From Treponema sp. (GTDB lineage Bacteria > Spirochaetota > Spirochaetia > Treponematales > Breznakiellaceae), in the NCBI GenBank assembly GCA_031266635.1, contig JAISAN010000247.1, positions 1 through 10,351 of the forward strand: DNA of 10,351 bases, given 5' to 3'. Position 1 is the stretch's first letter, and the number at the start of each line of letters is the position of its first letter. Shown here piece by piece: positions 1 through 7,268 of the stretch. The position numbers and the translations under genes were made by a program. The notes beneath the pieces were generated by a model. It saw only the letters and a list, made by a program, of their open reading frames with translations. It did no database searches and had not been told where the DNA came from.

Positions 1-2
1 AA

Positions 3-932
3 CACAGTGAAAACTGTTATGAATATGATTATACAGGACTTTACAAAAAGGCTCCGCAAACCCCGGGTATGATTTTGCGAACAAACGAGGCAGGGGTGGC
101 GTGGCGCACCATGAGGAAAAATTTAGGCAATACCGGATATGATGCGGCGGAATCCGGCAAGTTGAGCCTTCCCCCGCAAGTTGACGGCGGAGCGTTCCGT
201 TCTGCCGACGGTACTTATATTTATGTGTTATGGGCAAAAACCACCGTTGATATGGATGAAACAGCATCAGCCCAGTATTCTTTTCCGCCGGAGACGGGCG
301 TTTCCTATATGGCTGTTACCGCTTGGGATGGGACGGAAACTACGATTGACGGCAACACGGTACCACTTACCGGAACGCCGGTGCTGGTTCGTATTAATGT
401 AAGGGCTGCGGATATCATCCACGTGCAATCCATAACTATTGATCCTCCGGCACTGTTGCCCGTATATGAGGGCAGTACCCGGCAGTTTACGGCGTCCATA
501 CTGCCCGAAAACGCCAAAATCCAGACGGTAACATGGTCCAGCGACGATCCTTCCATAGCCGCCATTGACAATATCGGAAGATTTACCGCAATAAAAACGG
601 GCACAACTTTTATCAGGGCCATATCCGGCGACGGGAATATCGGAGCGGCGTGTCCGGTGGAGGTTATCAAGGAACCCATCAGATTGTCCTATATCCTGAT
701 AGAACCGGGCTGGGTAAGCCTGGAAGTAAGCGAAACACAGCAGATGAATATCACCATAGTACCTGCCGAAACTACCAATAAGCAGATTACATGGTCAAGC
801 GCCAACGAACAGGTAGCAAAAGTAAGCCAGGACGGCCTGGTGAAAGCTATCGGAAAAGGCGAGACACGCATCACCGCCATTCCGTCGGACGACCCCTCAA
901 GGGCAAAGACAGCCACCGTAAGAGTGGAATAG
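3..932 (+). CDS. C-terminal part of a large secreted protein: glycosidase-like tail plus two Big_2 domains (5' end outside window)
   Basis: The frame is open from the first complete codon at position 3. The first ATG, at 69, has no ribosome binding site before it, so this is almost certainly the 3' end of a longer gene; 309 residues are visible. Numbered from the Met at 69, residues about 30-112 contain YVLWAKTT, YSFP, AWDG and LTGTPVLV. From memory these resemble the C-terminal beta-sandwich that closes some bacterial glycoside hydrolases. Two Big_2 (bacterial Ig-like) domains follow, at about 119-200 and 205-287, each with the TWSS and A(I/V)..G...AI..G....A pattern; such domains usually act as spacers or adhesins on exported proteins. 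No signal peptide can be seen because the N-terminus is missing. No sorting signal or membrane segment follows the last domain. The gene converges on the acetogenesis operon and has no evident functional link to it. The Big_2 call is firm; the glycosidase call is tentative. Confidence 0.75.
   Translation, partial: HSENCYEYDYTGLYKKAPQTPGMILRTNEAGVAWRTMRKNLGNTGYDAAESGKLSLPPQVDGGAFRSADGTYIYVLWAKTTVDMDETASAQYSFPPETGVSYMAVTAWDGTETTIDGNTVPLTGTPVLVRINVRAADIIHVQSITIDPPALLPVYEGSTRQFTASILPENAKIQTVTWSSDDPSIAAIDNIGRFTAIKTGTTFIRAISGDGNIGAACPVEVIKEPIRLSYILIEPGWVSLEVSETQQMNITIVPAETTNKQITWSSANEQVAKVSQDGLVKAIGKGETRITAIPSDDPSRAKTATVRVE
423..929 (+). repeat. Two tandem, diverged Big_2 domain-coding units
   Basis: The units span about 423-668 and 681-929. 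Both encode roughly 82 residues with the same landmarks: a leading I.I.P strand, TWSS, a V/I-A-x-(I/V) strand, a G-(R/L)-(F/V)-x-AI turn and a closing V.V strand. The similarity is at protein level only; I see no long identical DNA stretches, so these are old duplications rather than a recent expansion. Confidence 0.7.
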
Positions 933-985
933 CGTGAAGGCGGCGCCCCTTATGCCTGTCATCCGTTCACGGCAAGCAAGCCACC
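933..985. other. Convergent intergenic gap, no convincing terminator
   Basis: This 53-nt stretch separates two converging genes. It contains CGTGAA (933-938) and TTCACG (966-971), a possible 6-bp stem, but the loop is 27 nt and no T-run follows on either strand. I do not call a terminator. Transcription from either side may read into the opposite gene or stop by a factor-dependent route. Confidence 0.4.
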
Positions 986-1627
986 TTACCCAAGCCACTC
1001 GCCGCATACCTTTACCGCTTCCGCCGCGTTTTTGCTCCACCCGTCGGCCCCCACGTACTTGCAGGCCTCCGCGTTTACCGCGTTTCCCCCGATGGTGATC
1101 TTGAGGGTATCCCGGTAACCGGCCTGCTTTAAGGCATCCACCGTCTGCTTCATTGAGTCTATTGAAAGGGTCAGCACCCCCGAAAGCCCGACAATGCCGG
1201 GCTTGTTTTCCTTCACCGCCGCGACAAAAGCCGCCGGGGACTGATCAATGCCAATGTCGATCACCTTAAATCCCGCGGCCTCCGCCATGCCGCCAAAAAT
1301 ATTTTTTCCAATATCGTGAATGTCTCCCGCCACCGTGCCAAGAAGCAGCACCCCACGGCTGCCGCCGCCCCCCGAACCCCAGGCGGGTTTCAGTTTTTCC
1401 ATAAGTTCCGTAAGGAGTTCACCGGCAAAAATAAGGTCCCCCACAAAATATTCACCCTTTTCAAAATTGCTCCCCACAATTTCCATACCCTGCTGGCAGG
1501 CTTCTATTACCCGCTTTGTTTCTTCGCTTGCCGGGTTCGAGGCGATAAACTGATCCAGCATTTCGTTTACCCGGTCTTCGTCCAGTTCCCCGACCATCTG
1601 TTTCAACATGACCGTATCTATCATCAT
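986..1627 (-). CDS. Small corrinoid (cobalamin-binding) methyl-carrier protein, MtbC/MttC/MtvC type
   Basis: A 213-residue methyl carrier. The N-terminal helical cap (B12-binding_2, about 1-85) and C-terminal Rossmann domain (about 90-213) are joined by a flexible GSGGGG stretch at 84-89. The cobalamin signature is complete: DIHDIG at 102-107 with His104 as the expected lower axial cobalt ligand, GLSGVLTLS at 148-156, and GG at 180-181. There is no Fe4S4 cysteine motif and no TIM barrel, so this is not a CFeSP subunit (AcsC/AcsD) and not methionine synthase. Length matches the corrinoid proteins of methylamine, methanol and methoxy-compound methyltransferase systems. It is the last gene of the operon. 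Its ATG overlaps the upstream methyltransferase stop in ATGA, with a G-rich ribosome site (minus strand of 1631-1638), implying coupled translation; a second ATG at 1624 is equally possible. Likely partners are the adjacent methyltransferase and RACo. The methyl source is unknown. Confidence 0.9.
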   Translation of the reverse strand: MMIDTVMLKQMVGELDEDRVNEMLDQFIASNPASEETKRVIEACQQGMEIVGSNFEKGEYFVGDLIFAGELLTELMEKLKPAWGSGGGGSRGVLLLGTVAGDIHDIGKNIFGGMAEAAGFKVIDIGIDQSPAAFVAAVKENKPGIVGLSGVLTLSIDSMKQTVDALKQAGYRDTLKITIGGNAVNAEACKYVGADGWSKNAAEAVKVCGEWLG

Positions 1628-2445
1628 TCTTCCCCCTCTTTTGTCAGTGGGGAACCGAAAATTCCCCGGCGGTAAGCCTGCAAATACCTCCGGCAGTGTT
1701 TGTCCCTGCCCAAAAGCGCTTCCGTAGCGTAAAGGGCGGCCTGCATATCCCCGGAGGTGGGATCCAATATAACGCTGTCCATCCCGGCGCTCATGGCCAG
1801 GGCCAAAAACTGCCGGTTTACCGCCCCGCGGCAGGGCATACCAAAAGAAATATTACTCAGGCCCGAAATAATGTGAACCCCCGGATAATTGTTTTTTATT
1901 TTTACCAGGGTTTCGGTAAAGTTCAAGAGGGCGCGGCCCGCGGTACTGACGGCGCTAACCAGGGGGTCTATAAACAGCCGGTCCGCCGAAATATTGCAGG
2001 CCCCGGCTTTTTGTATAATGGAAACCGCAATATTATATTTAAGCTCCGGGTCCGGGGAAATCCCCCGCTCATCACAGGTCAGGGCGATAATTTTCCATTC
2101 CGAATCCGCGGTCCGGGAAAAAAGCGCTTCACATTTTCCATGTTCCCCCGACACGGAATTCAATATGCCCGGTTTTTTAACCAGGGGAATCATATCCAGG
2201 AGTACCTGGCAGTCGGCGCTGTCAATACAGAGGGGGGTATCCACCGCGTCCTGCGCCACACCGATAAGCCAGGCCAGGGTTTCCCGCTCAAGCCGGGGAC
2301 TGGTTCCCGCGGCAATGTCAAGATAATCCGCCCCCATTTCGGTCTGACGGATCGCCAAATCCCGGATATACGCCTCATCGCGCGTTGTGATAGCCTGGGC
2401 GGCAGAAGGGATGAAACCGTTGATTTTTTCGCCTATTATTATCAC
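1624..2445 (-). CDS. acsE: Methyltetrahydrofolate:corrinoid methyltransferase (AcsE/MtvD-like pterin-binding protein)
   Basis: A 273-residue pterin-binding TIM-barrel protein, predicted to move a methyl group between methyl-THF and the cobalt of a corrinoid protein. It opens with IIIGEKING, as AcsE does. The residues known to hold the folate in Moorella AcsE have close equivalents: Asp75 (CIDS), Asn96 (LNS), Asp160 (IDPL) and Asn198 (GLSNISFGMP); the Moorella positions, recalled from memory, are 75, 96, 160 and 199. One difference is LDIAAG at 42-47, where Moorella AcsE has LDLNVG. This is a feature I associate with the MtvD-type enzymes of methoxy-compound systems, so the acsE symbol is provisional. 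The start is GTG at 2445, supported by AAGGAG five bases upstream, and overlaps the DUF3786 stop in GTGA. The following corrinoid gene also overlaps it by 4 nt, so the two are a likely enzyme-carrier pair. Confidence 0.85.
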   Translation of the reverse strand: MIIIGEKINGFIPSAAQAITTRDEAYIRDLAIRQTEMGADYLDIAAGTSPRLERETLAWLIGVAQDAVDTPLCIDSADCQVLLDMIPLVKKPGILNSVSGEHGKCEALFSRTADSEWKIIALTCDERGISPDPELKYNIAVSIIQKAGACNISADRLFIDPLVSAVSTAGRALLNFTETLVKIKNNYPGVHIISGLSNISFGMPCRGAVNRQFLALAMSAGMDSVILDPTSGDMQAALYATEALLGRDKHCRRYLQAYRRGIFGSPLTKEGEE

Positions 2446-3113
2446 CCTTTCTCCTTAGTACGGGCCGGGAAATTATTCCTGAACCCGGTGAGCCGCTCAA
2501 TAACCACTTCCCCGACGGCGGCAATATCTTCGGCGCTAAAGGCAAACACAAAATTATCGTCAAACAATATCTGGGCGCCGGGAGGAAATTCATCGTCCCC
2601 GGCCCAGAGCAGCAGGCTCATAAAAAGCCCGTTGATAAATTCAAAGCGGTATCCCGCGTCCCCCTGGGGCAGGGCCCGGGCCCGCAGACTCTCCGTTCCT
2701 TCCATTATCTGCCTGAACAGGGCGATGTCGTTTCCGAAGCTGCGGGCAAAGCGTCTGATACACCGCCCCTCAAAATTCGGGTAATATACAGCGCCCCAGG
2801 GAATCTGGTTATAGGCCAGGGACTTTCCGGTGGAATCAAAATATTTTCCTTCGCAGAGGTAACGCAGCAAGAGGATTTTTTCATAGGGGCTTTTTACCCC
2901 GGCGCCGGTGCGGTCCCGTAACTCAAAACCGGGAAAAGCCGCCCGGTAGTCCTTCCCCACCAGGCGCAGGGAAAAGGCGGAAATCTTTTCATCAAAGGGA
3001 AGGGCGCAGCGCCGGGCAATCTCATGGGGGTCAAGGGTTTTATAAATCCCCTGGTAATGGGCAAGGGGGGCCTGGGTTTTCTGATCTTTTTCGCGGGGGG
3101 GCGTCTTATTCAT
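2442..3113 (-). CDS. DUF3786 protein, probable accessory factor of the corrinoid/ACS module
   Basis: A 223-residue protein of unknown function that fits the DUF3786 family by pattern: an N-terminal GKDYRAAFPG strand pair (53-62), YEKILLLRYL (77-86), the central PWGAVYYPNFEGR (105-117), FGNDIALF (126-133), and the C-terminal WAGDDEFPPGAQILFDD (170-186). It has no signal peptide or membrane segment and few cysteines (36, 87, 118), so it is probably cytosolic and not an Fe-S protein. I chose the ATG at 3113, which overlaps the end of RACo by 8 nt; a further in-frame TTG at 3164 would add 17 residues but lies well inside RACo. No strong ribosome site precedes the ATG, so translation probably depends on ribosomes leaving RACo. 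Its position between RACo and the methyltransferase suggests a role in corrinoid-protein maturation or reactivation. That role is inference from context only. Confidence 0.75.
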   Translation of the reverse strand: MNKTPPREKDQKTQAPLAHYQGIYKTLDPHEIARRCALPFDEKISAFSLRLVGKDYRAAFPGFELRDRTGAGVKSPYEKILLLRYLCEGKYFDSTGKSLAYNQIPWGAVYYPNFEGRCIRRFARSFGNDIALFRQIMEGTESLRARALPQGDAGYRFEFINGLFMSLLLWAGDDEFPPGAQILFDDNFVFAFSAEDIAAVGEVVIERLTGFRNNFPARTKEKG

Positions 3114-5073
3114 GTTCTTTGAAGAGCGCGCCGTCGGTATGGGGCAAAAAACAGGCGGCCACAAATTCGTCCATATAACCGGGATGGGAGGAAAGCTCCA
3201 AATAGGTCATTCCCCGGCTTATATCCCCCACCATAGCGCAGGCCCGGCGGGAACTCAGCATGGCGTAGGCCCCCAGCATGGAACTGTTGCCGATATAATG
3301 GTATTTTTTTACCCCCAAATTGGGAAACATGCCGATCCTGATGGCGTTCTTCATGTTGATGCCCCCCCCGATACCGCCGGCCACATACACGTTGTCTATA
3401 GCTTCCACCGGCAGGTCCAATACGGCCAGCATGGTCCGGATGGCGGAGAAAATTGCCCCCTTGGCGCGGATAAAATTATCAATATCCGCTTCGGAAAGGC
3501 TGATGGCCCGGCCGTTTTCCGAGTCTTCGGCAAAAACCACCACATAACTCGGTATCCCCCACTCGTCCCGGTAAATCCGCTTTCCCTCCCGGATAATTTT
3601 TCCCCTGGCATTGATAATGCCGCAGCGGAACAGCTCCCCGATAAGATCAATAAGCCCGGAACCGCAGAGCCCCACGGGTTTTTGCCCGATTTCGCCGATA
3701 ACGATGATCGCCGGTTCCATGCTGTCCGTATTGACATGGCAGGCTTCAATAGCGCCGTCGGTGGCCCGCATGCCGCAGCTAATGTCCCCCCCTTCAAAAG
3801 CGGGTCCCGCGGAACAGGCGCAGGCCATAAGGAACTGGGAATTTCCCAGCGCCAATTCTCCGTTGGTTCCCAGATCGATAAACAGGGAAAGGGACTCTTT
3901 TTTAAAAATCATGGATGAAAAAATCCCGGCGCTAATATCCCCCCCCACATAACTTCCGATACCGGGAGCTATCACCACCTCCGCGGCGGGATGTACGGAC
4001 AAGCCCAGATCAACAGCCCGGAAGGGACCGGTTTCAAAGAACGCGGGGACATAGGGTTCCAGCCGCAGATGTTCCGCGGGAACGCCCATAAAAAAATGGG
4101 TCATGGTGGTATTGGCAGCCACCGCGACCCGGTAGATATTGTCCGGGCTTATTCCCGTTAAGCCGCACATCCGCTGAACCAGCGGCTCAATACATTCCGC
4201 CAAAATCCCTGTCCGCATCCGTTCCAGCCCTCCGGGACGGGCGCTTTCAATAATGCGGCTGATCACATCCGCCCCGTAACGGATCTGCCCGTTACCCGCG
4301 GAACCGGAGGTCAGCAGTTCGCCGGTCTGCAGGTCTACCATCAATATGGACACCGTGGTTGTTCCGATATCTATGGCAAAACCCGCCGTTACCGGTTCTG
4401 CCCCCGCCCCGGAAACTGGGGCGCCGGGAACCGGAGCGGGAAATATATTTAATACGGTGTCCCGCTTGTCCGCTTCCCGCCGGATAACGCAGGTACAGGA
4501 AAAATCCGCTTCCCGCAAAACGCCGGGCAGTTTACTCAGGGCATAGAGGCTGAGGCCGGGGGAAGAACCGCCCCGCTGTTCCGCCAGGGCCCGCAGAAGC
4601 CGCTCCCGGTCCGCCATAGGGTCATCCAGATCCGGCTTTTTCAGGTGAACCTTCACCAGTTCCAGCCCGCTGTCTTTCCAAAAACCCATAGCCTGCAGTT
4701 CATCCTGCAGCATTTTGAAGATCCGGCGCTCCCGGATGGCCCCCTTGCCGGATACCTTAATCCGATCCTGGTAGGTCCGGGCCGCCTGGGGAATAAGCAC
4801 ATGCAACTCGGAGATTACCCTGCTGGCACAGGCCAGACGGTAACCCTCCGCGTATTCCCCCCAGCTTATATGCCGGTTTCCCTCCGCTTCGACCTCGCCT
4901 GAAAGCAGTTTAACCCGGCATTTTCCGCAGGTTCCCATCCCCGAACAGGGCGCGTCAATGGCGACATTCGCCTTTTTCGCCGCCTCCAGCAGGGATTCGC
5001 CAAAGGCGGCGAAGATCACCGTTTCTTCGCCGCCCTCAACTCTGAATACCACCTGATATTGCTTATACTCCAT
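3106..5073 (-). CDS. acsV: RACo/AcsV, ATP-dependent reductive activator of corrinoid proteins
   Basis: A 655-residue activator that returns inactive Co(II) corrinoid to methyl-accepting Co(I) using ATP. The N-terminal ferredoxin domain (about 5-97) has the Fe2S2 ligand set C43-x5-C49-x2-C52-x29-C82. A linker and middle domain follow, with an Ala/Pro/Gly-rich stretch at 212-229. The C-terminal actin-like ATPase domain (DUF4445) has phosphate motif 1 IDIGTTT (234-240), phosphate motif 2 FIDLGTNGE (398-406), a CACSAGPAFEGG segment (418-429), GLCGSGLIDL (468-477) and the adenosine motif VYVAGGIGGG (562-571). Length and domain order match RACo. The start ATG lies 14 nt after the acsB stop and has only a weak ribosome site, suggesting coupling to acsB. 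An extra CTC pair at 193-195 lies outside the ferredoxin domain. The classical target is CFeSP, absent from this operon; the corrinoid protein at the operon end is the nearest candidate. Confidence 0.93.
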   Translation of the reverse strand: MEYKQYQVVFRVEGGEETVIFAAFGESLLEAAKKANVAIDAPCSGMGTCGKCRVKLLSGEVEAEGNRHISWGEYAEGYRLACASRVISELHVLIPQAARTYQDRIKVSGKGAIRERRIFKMLQDELQAMGFWKDSGLELVKVHLKKPDLDDPMADRERLLRALAEQRGGSSPGLSLYALSKLPGVLREADFSCTCVIRREADKRDTVLNIFPAPVPGAPVSGAGAEPVTAGFAIDIGTTTVSILMVDLQTGELLTSGSAGNGQIRYGADVISRIIESARPGGLERMRTGILAECIEPLVQRMCGLTGISPDNIYRVAVAANTTMTHFFMGVPAEHLRLEPYVPAFFETGPFRAVDLGLSVHPAAEVVIAPGIGSYVGGDISAGIFSSMIFKKESLSLFIDLGTNGELALGNSQFLMACACSAGPAFEGGDISCGMRATDGAIEACHVNTDSMEPAIIVIGEIGQKPVGLCGSGLIDLIGELFRCGIINARGKIIREGKRIYRDEWGIPSYVVVFAEDSENGRAISLSEADIDNFIRAKGAIFSAIRTMLAVLDLPVEAIDNVYVAGGIGGGINMKNAIRIGMFPNLGVKKYHYIGNSSMLGAYAMLSSRRACAMVGDISRGMTYLELSSHPGYMDEFVAACFLPHTDGALFKEHE

Positions 5074-5087
5074 ACCAATAAAAACGC

Positions 5088-7220
5088 CTACATGATGGCC
5101 TCCATCGCAAAGGCCGGATGCCCCTTTCCCGTCAGAAAGGATACCACCGCGTCCGCTTCGGTGGCTATGGTTTCATCGCAGATCATATCCGCGAAATTAT
5201 CAATACCATAAAGCTCTTTGGCGGTTTTGTTCAACCGGGACGCCACATCGCTTTTCAACTCCTTGGGCATCCAGACGATTCTGGACAGGCCCCCTTCGGC
5301 GCTGATGAATTTTTTGGAGGCGATAAAATGCCGCCCGTGGCCCATAAAACCCGGAGTCTGAACCCCGCCCCCGGTCATGGAGGCCAGCTCGCCAAAGGTC
5401 ATCCCCGTGGGGGTGATGCCCTTGTATTCCCGGTTGACGATCACCACGCCGTTGGCCTCCGGCAGGATGCCGCAGATACACTCAAAACAGCCGCAGCTGG
5501 TCATGGGGTCTTCAATCAACGAATAAAGGGTTACCTGGTTTACCGCCCCCCTGGTTGCGGTTTCTACCGCCTTGTTCACCGAACCGTAAGCGCCCTTCTT
5601 TTCGTCCAGTACATTCTCCTTGACTATGGGCTGGCAGGGCCCGGCGGCGGTCAGTTCCTTGGTGGCGCTGGCGTCCAGCCAGGAAACCGCCCCGCAGAGC
5701 CCCAGCCGTTCCGGGGTAATAACGCAGCAATGAGCCGGGGCAAAAGACTGGCAAAGGGTACAACTGTAAAAACAATCCACGTTTTCATCGGTCATGGAAG
5801 CAAGCCGGGAGTCCCGGGCCTCGTAGCGGGGCATGGCTTCGTTTTCCAGAATCTCCTTCGCCCGCTTTTCATCCGTCACAAGACTTATCTGGCATTTATC
5901 CACCACCGCCGCGAACTCGTCCATAATCATGGCATAGATAACTTCCCCCAGGTCTTTCAGGCGCAGTCCCTTTTCATAGGCGTCTTTGCCGATCCTGACC
6001 CGGAACAGGTTCCGCTGCCCGGTATGCATCACCCCTTCGATATAGTTAAACCAGTGGTGTATCTTCCGTTCCAGGACAGGTTCAAAATCCGTCCGCATCC
6101 TGGGGCCCGCCACTTCCACATACACCGCCAGGGGCATATTCAGGGGCGGATTGGCGCCGCCAATGTCAGGCCCGATCAGGGTGATGGCATGATCCTCAAT
6201 GGAAGCGGGCTCTTTCATAATGACCAGCTCGCAGGTGGTATTTTTATCGGAACTAAATTCGGCGTACATATCGTTCCGGCGGATAATTTCCCCCTCAAAG
6301 GCCGACGCGAAGGCCGCGGGAATGGATATTTCCTTTACCTTGATTTTGATATTCCGCAGTTCCAGGGAACGTTTTACGGTTTTTTCATAATCCGTCACGG
6401 CTTCCAGGGCGCCGGGGACCTGCAAAGCGCCGATATCCTGATCAACGACCACGGGGAATCCCAGGGCTATGGCCCCCGCTCCCGCGGCAACCACCACTTC
6501 GTTCAGGGGCCCGAAGGTATTCACAAAGGCGGGAACCCGTTCCTTGGTATAGGCCAGAAGCCCCGGTAAATCCCCCTCTTTGGCGTTTCCAAATATCAGG
6601 GCCGCGCGGATGGCGACCGTAACCACATGGATGACCGAAGTTACGTCATACCCCAGGGGAACCACCCGGAATTCCAGGCCCATTTTAACTCCCGCGGCCT
6701 GGGCCTGATCGATAATCTTCCCCACCAGGAAACTGAGGATCCCCTTGCTCTGGTAATCTTTGATAATCTTCACCGCCGGTCCGGGGTCCGCCGCCTCTCC
6801 CAGAATTACCGCCACGCCGGGAATATCCCCGGTAACCAGCGGAACCCCCAGGGAACGGATCACCGGATCGGGAACAAACCCAATGCCCGGCCCTTTTTCA
6901 TAGGGGGCCTTTTCCAGATATTTCAGCCCCTCCAGAATCTCCGCCCCCACGGCGGTGGCAAGCCCGGCGTTTAAAGCTTCCCCCAGGTCTTCTTTCCCGG
7001 TAATCAGGCTCTTCATAACCCCCACACACGCGCCAAGCGTTTCCAGCTTTTCTACTTTTACTCCGGTGGCCGCAAAGATGGCGGGGAAAAAGTAGGCCGT
7101 ATCGGGAAACGCTATCGCCGTGTCCGGTCCGTATTTTTCAATCGCTTTTTTGACAGCTTCGTCCGTCAACCCCGCCACAGCATTGGCGCCCTGGTAAATC
7201 AGATCCGTTAAAGCACCCAT
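5088..7220 (-). CDS. acsB: Acetyl-CoA synthase, ACS subunit of CODH/ACS
   Basis: This enzyme joins a corrinoid-bound methyl group, CO and CoA into acetyl-CoA at the nickel-containing A-cluster. Its 710 residues compare with about 729 in Moorella. The Fe4S4 cubane ligands are C487, C490, C499 and C509, and the nickel-binding Cys-Gly-Cys is C576-G577-C578. These keep exactly the Moorella spacing (506, 509, 518, 528, 595, 597, recalled from memory) with a constant offset of 19, so every catalytic ligand is in place. About 310 residues precede the middle domain; this is the N-terminal, CODH-docking region of bacterial ACS that archaeal CdhC lacks, so a separate CODH partner (AcsA) is expected. 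None is encoded here. Extra cysteines sit at 483 and 498. The ATG at 7220 has a strong GGAGGG site six bases upstream. A terminator-like hairpin separates it from cooC; RACo follows after 14 nt. Confidence 0.97.
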   Translation of the reverse strand: MGALTDLIYQGANAVAGLTDEAVKKAIEKYGPDTAIAFPDTAYFFPAIFAATGVKVEKLETLGACVGVMKSLITGKEDLGEALNAGLATAVGAEILEGLKYLEKAPYEKGPGIGFVPDPVIRSLGVPLVTGDIPGVAVILGEAADPGPAVKIIKDYQSKGILSFLVGKIIDQAQAAGVKMGLEFRVVPLGYDVTSVIHVVTVAIRAALIFGNAKEGDLPGLLAYTKERVPAFVNTFGPLNEVVVAAGAGAIALGFPVVVDQDIGALQVPGALEAVTDYEKTVKRSLELRNIKIKVKEISIPAAFASAFEGEIIRRNDMYAEFSSDKNTTCELVIMKEPASIEDHAITLIGPDIGGANPPLNMPLAVYVEVAGPRMRTDFEPVLERKIHHWFNYIEGVMHTGQRNLFRVRIGKDAYEKGLRLKDLGEVIYAMIMDEFAAVVDKCQISLVTDEKRAKEILENEAMPRYEARDSRLASMTDENVDCFYSCTLCQSFAPAHCCVITPERLGLCGAVSWLDASATKELTAAGPCQPIVKENVLDEKKGAYGSVNKAVETATRGAVNQVTLYSLIEDPMTSCGCFECICGILPEANGVVIVNREYKGITPTGMTFGELASMTGGGVQTPGFMGHGRHFIASKKFISAEGGLSRIVWMPKELKSDVASRLNKTAKELYGIDNFADMICDETIATEADAVVSFLTGKGHPAFAMEAIM

Positions 7221-7225
7221 ACTTT

Positions 7226-7231
7226 CCCTCC
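7226..7231 (-). promoter_or_regulatory. Strong ribosome binding site of acsB
   Basis: GGAGGG on the minus strand, five to six bases before the acsB ATG. It is the best Shine-Dalgarno match in the operon, and acsB is the only operon gene with a sizeable untranslated gap in front of it. This points to independent and strong translation of ACS. Confidence 0.75.
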
Positions 7232-7239
7232 ATTCTTGG

Positions 7240-7268
7240 AAAAAAATTAACCTTTTTCATAAAGGTTA
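7240..7268 (-). terminator. Terminator- or attenuator-like hairpin between cooC and acsB
   Basis: Read on the minus strand, an 8-bp perfect stem (TAACCTTT pairing with AAAGGTTA; arms 7261-7268 and 7248-7255) with a 5-nt loop is followed by AA and seven T residues. The proximal arm begins inside the cooC stop codon. The shape is that of an intrinsic terminator, but the stem has only two G-C pairs, so it is probably leaky. It could reduce read-through, act as an RNA-processing or stabilising end, or set a cooC:acsB ratio. It cannot be a complete stop unless a promoter for acsB exists in the gap, and I see none. Confidence 0.5.

Noticed and set aside
933..985. Bidirectional terminator between the converging genes
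   Set aside because: The only stem has a 27-nt loop, and no T-run occurs on either strand.
986..1627. The corrinoid protein as AcsC/AcsD or as a methionine synthase fragment
   Set aside because: It has no Fe4S4 motif, no TIM barrel and no reactivation domain; its two-domain layout and length fit the MtbC/MttC group.
1696..2784. A 362-codon plus-strand open frame
   Set aside because: It lies antisense to the methyltransferase and DUF3786 genes, has no recognisable domain, and crosses the boundary of two well-supported genes.
3111..3164. Longer DUF3786 protein from a TTG at 3164
   Set aside because: It would overlap RACo by 59 nt and add 17 residues unlike the family; the ATG at 3113 gives normal operon spacing.
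3112..3918. A 268-codon plus-strand open frame opposite acsV
   Set aside because: Antisense shadow of the RACo ATPase domain, with no domain pattern and no ribosome site of note.
5118..6569. A 483-codon plus-strand open frame antisense to acsB
   Set aside because: It is a mirror of acsB codon bias: the GC-rich minus-strand frame leaves few stops opposite. The protein is rich in G, H, P and Q without family features, and acsB is certain.
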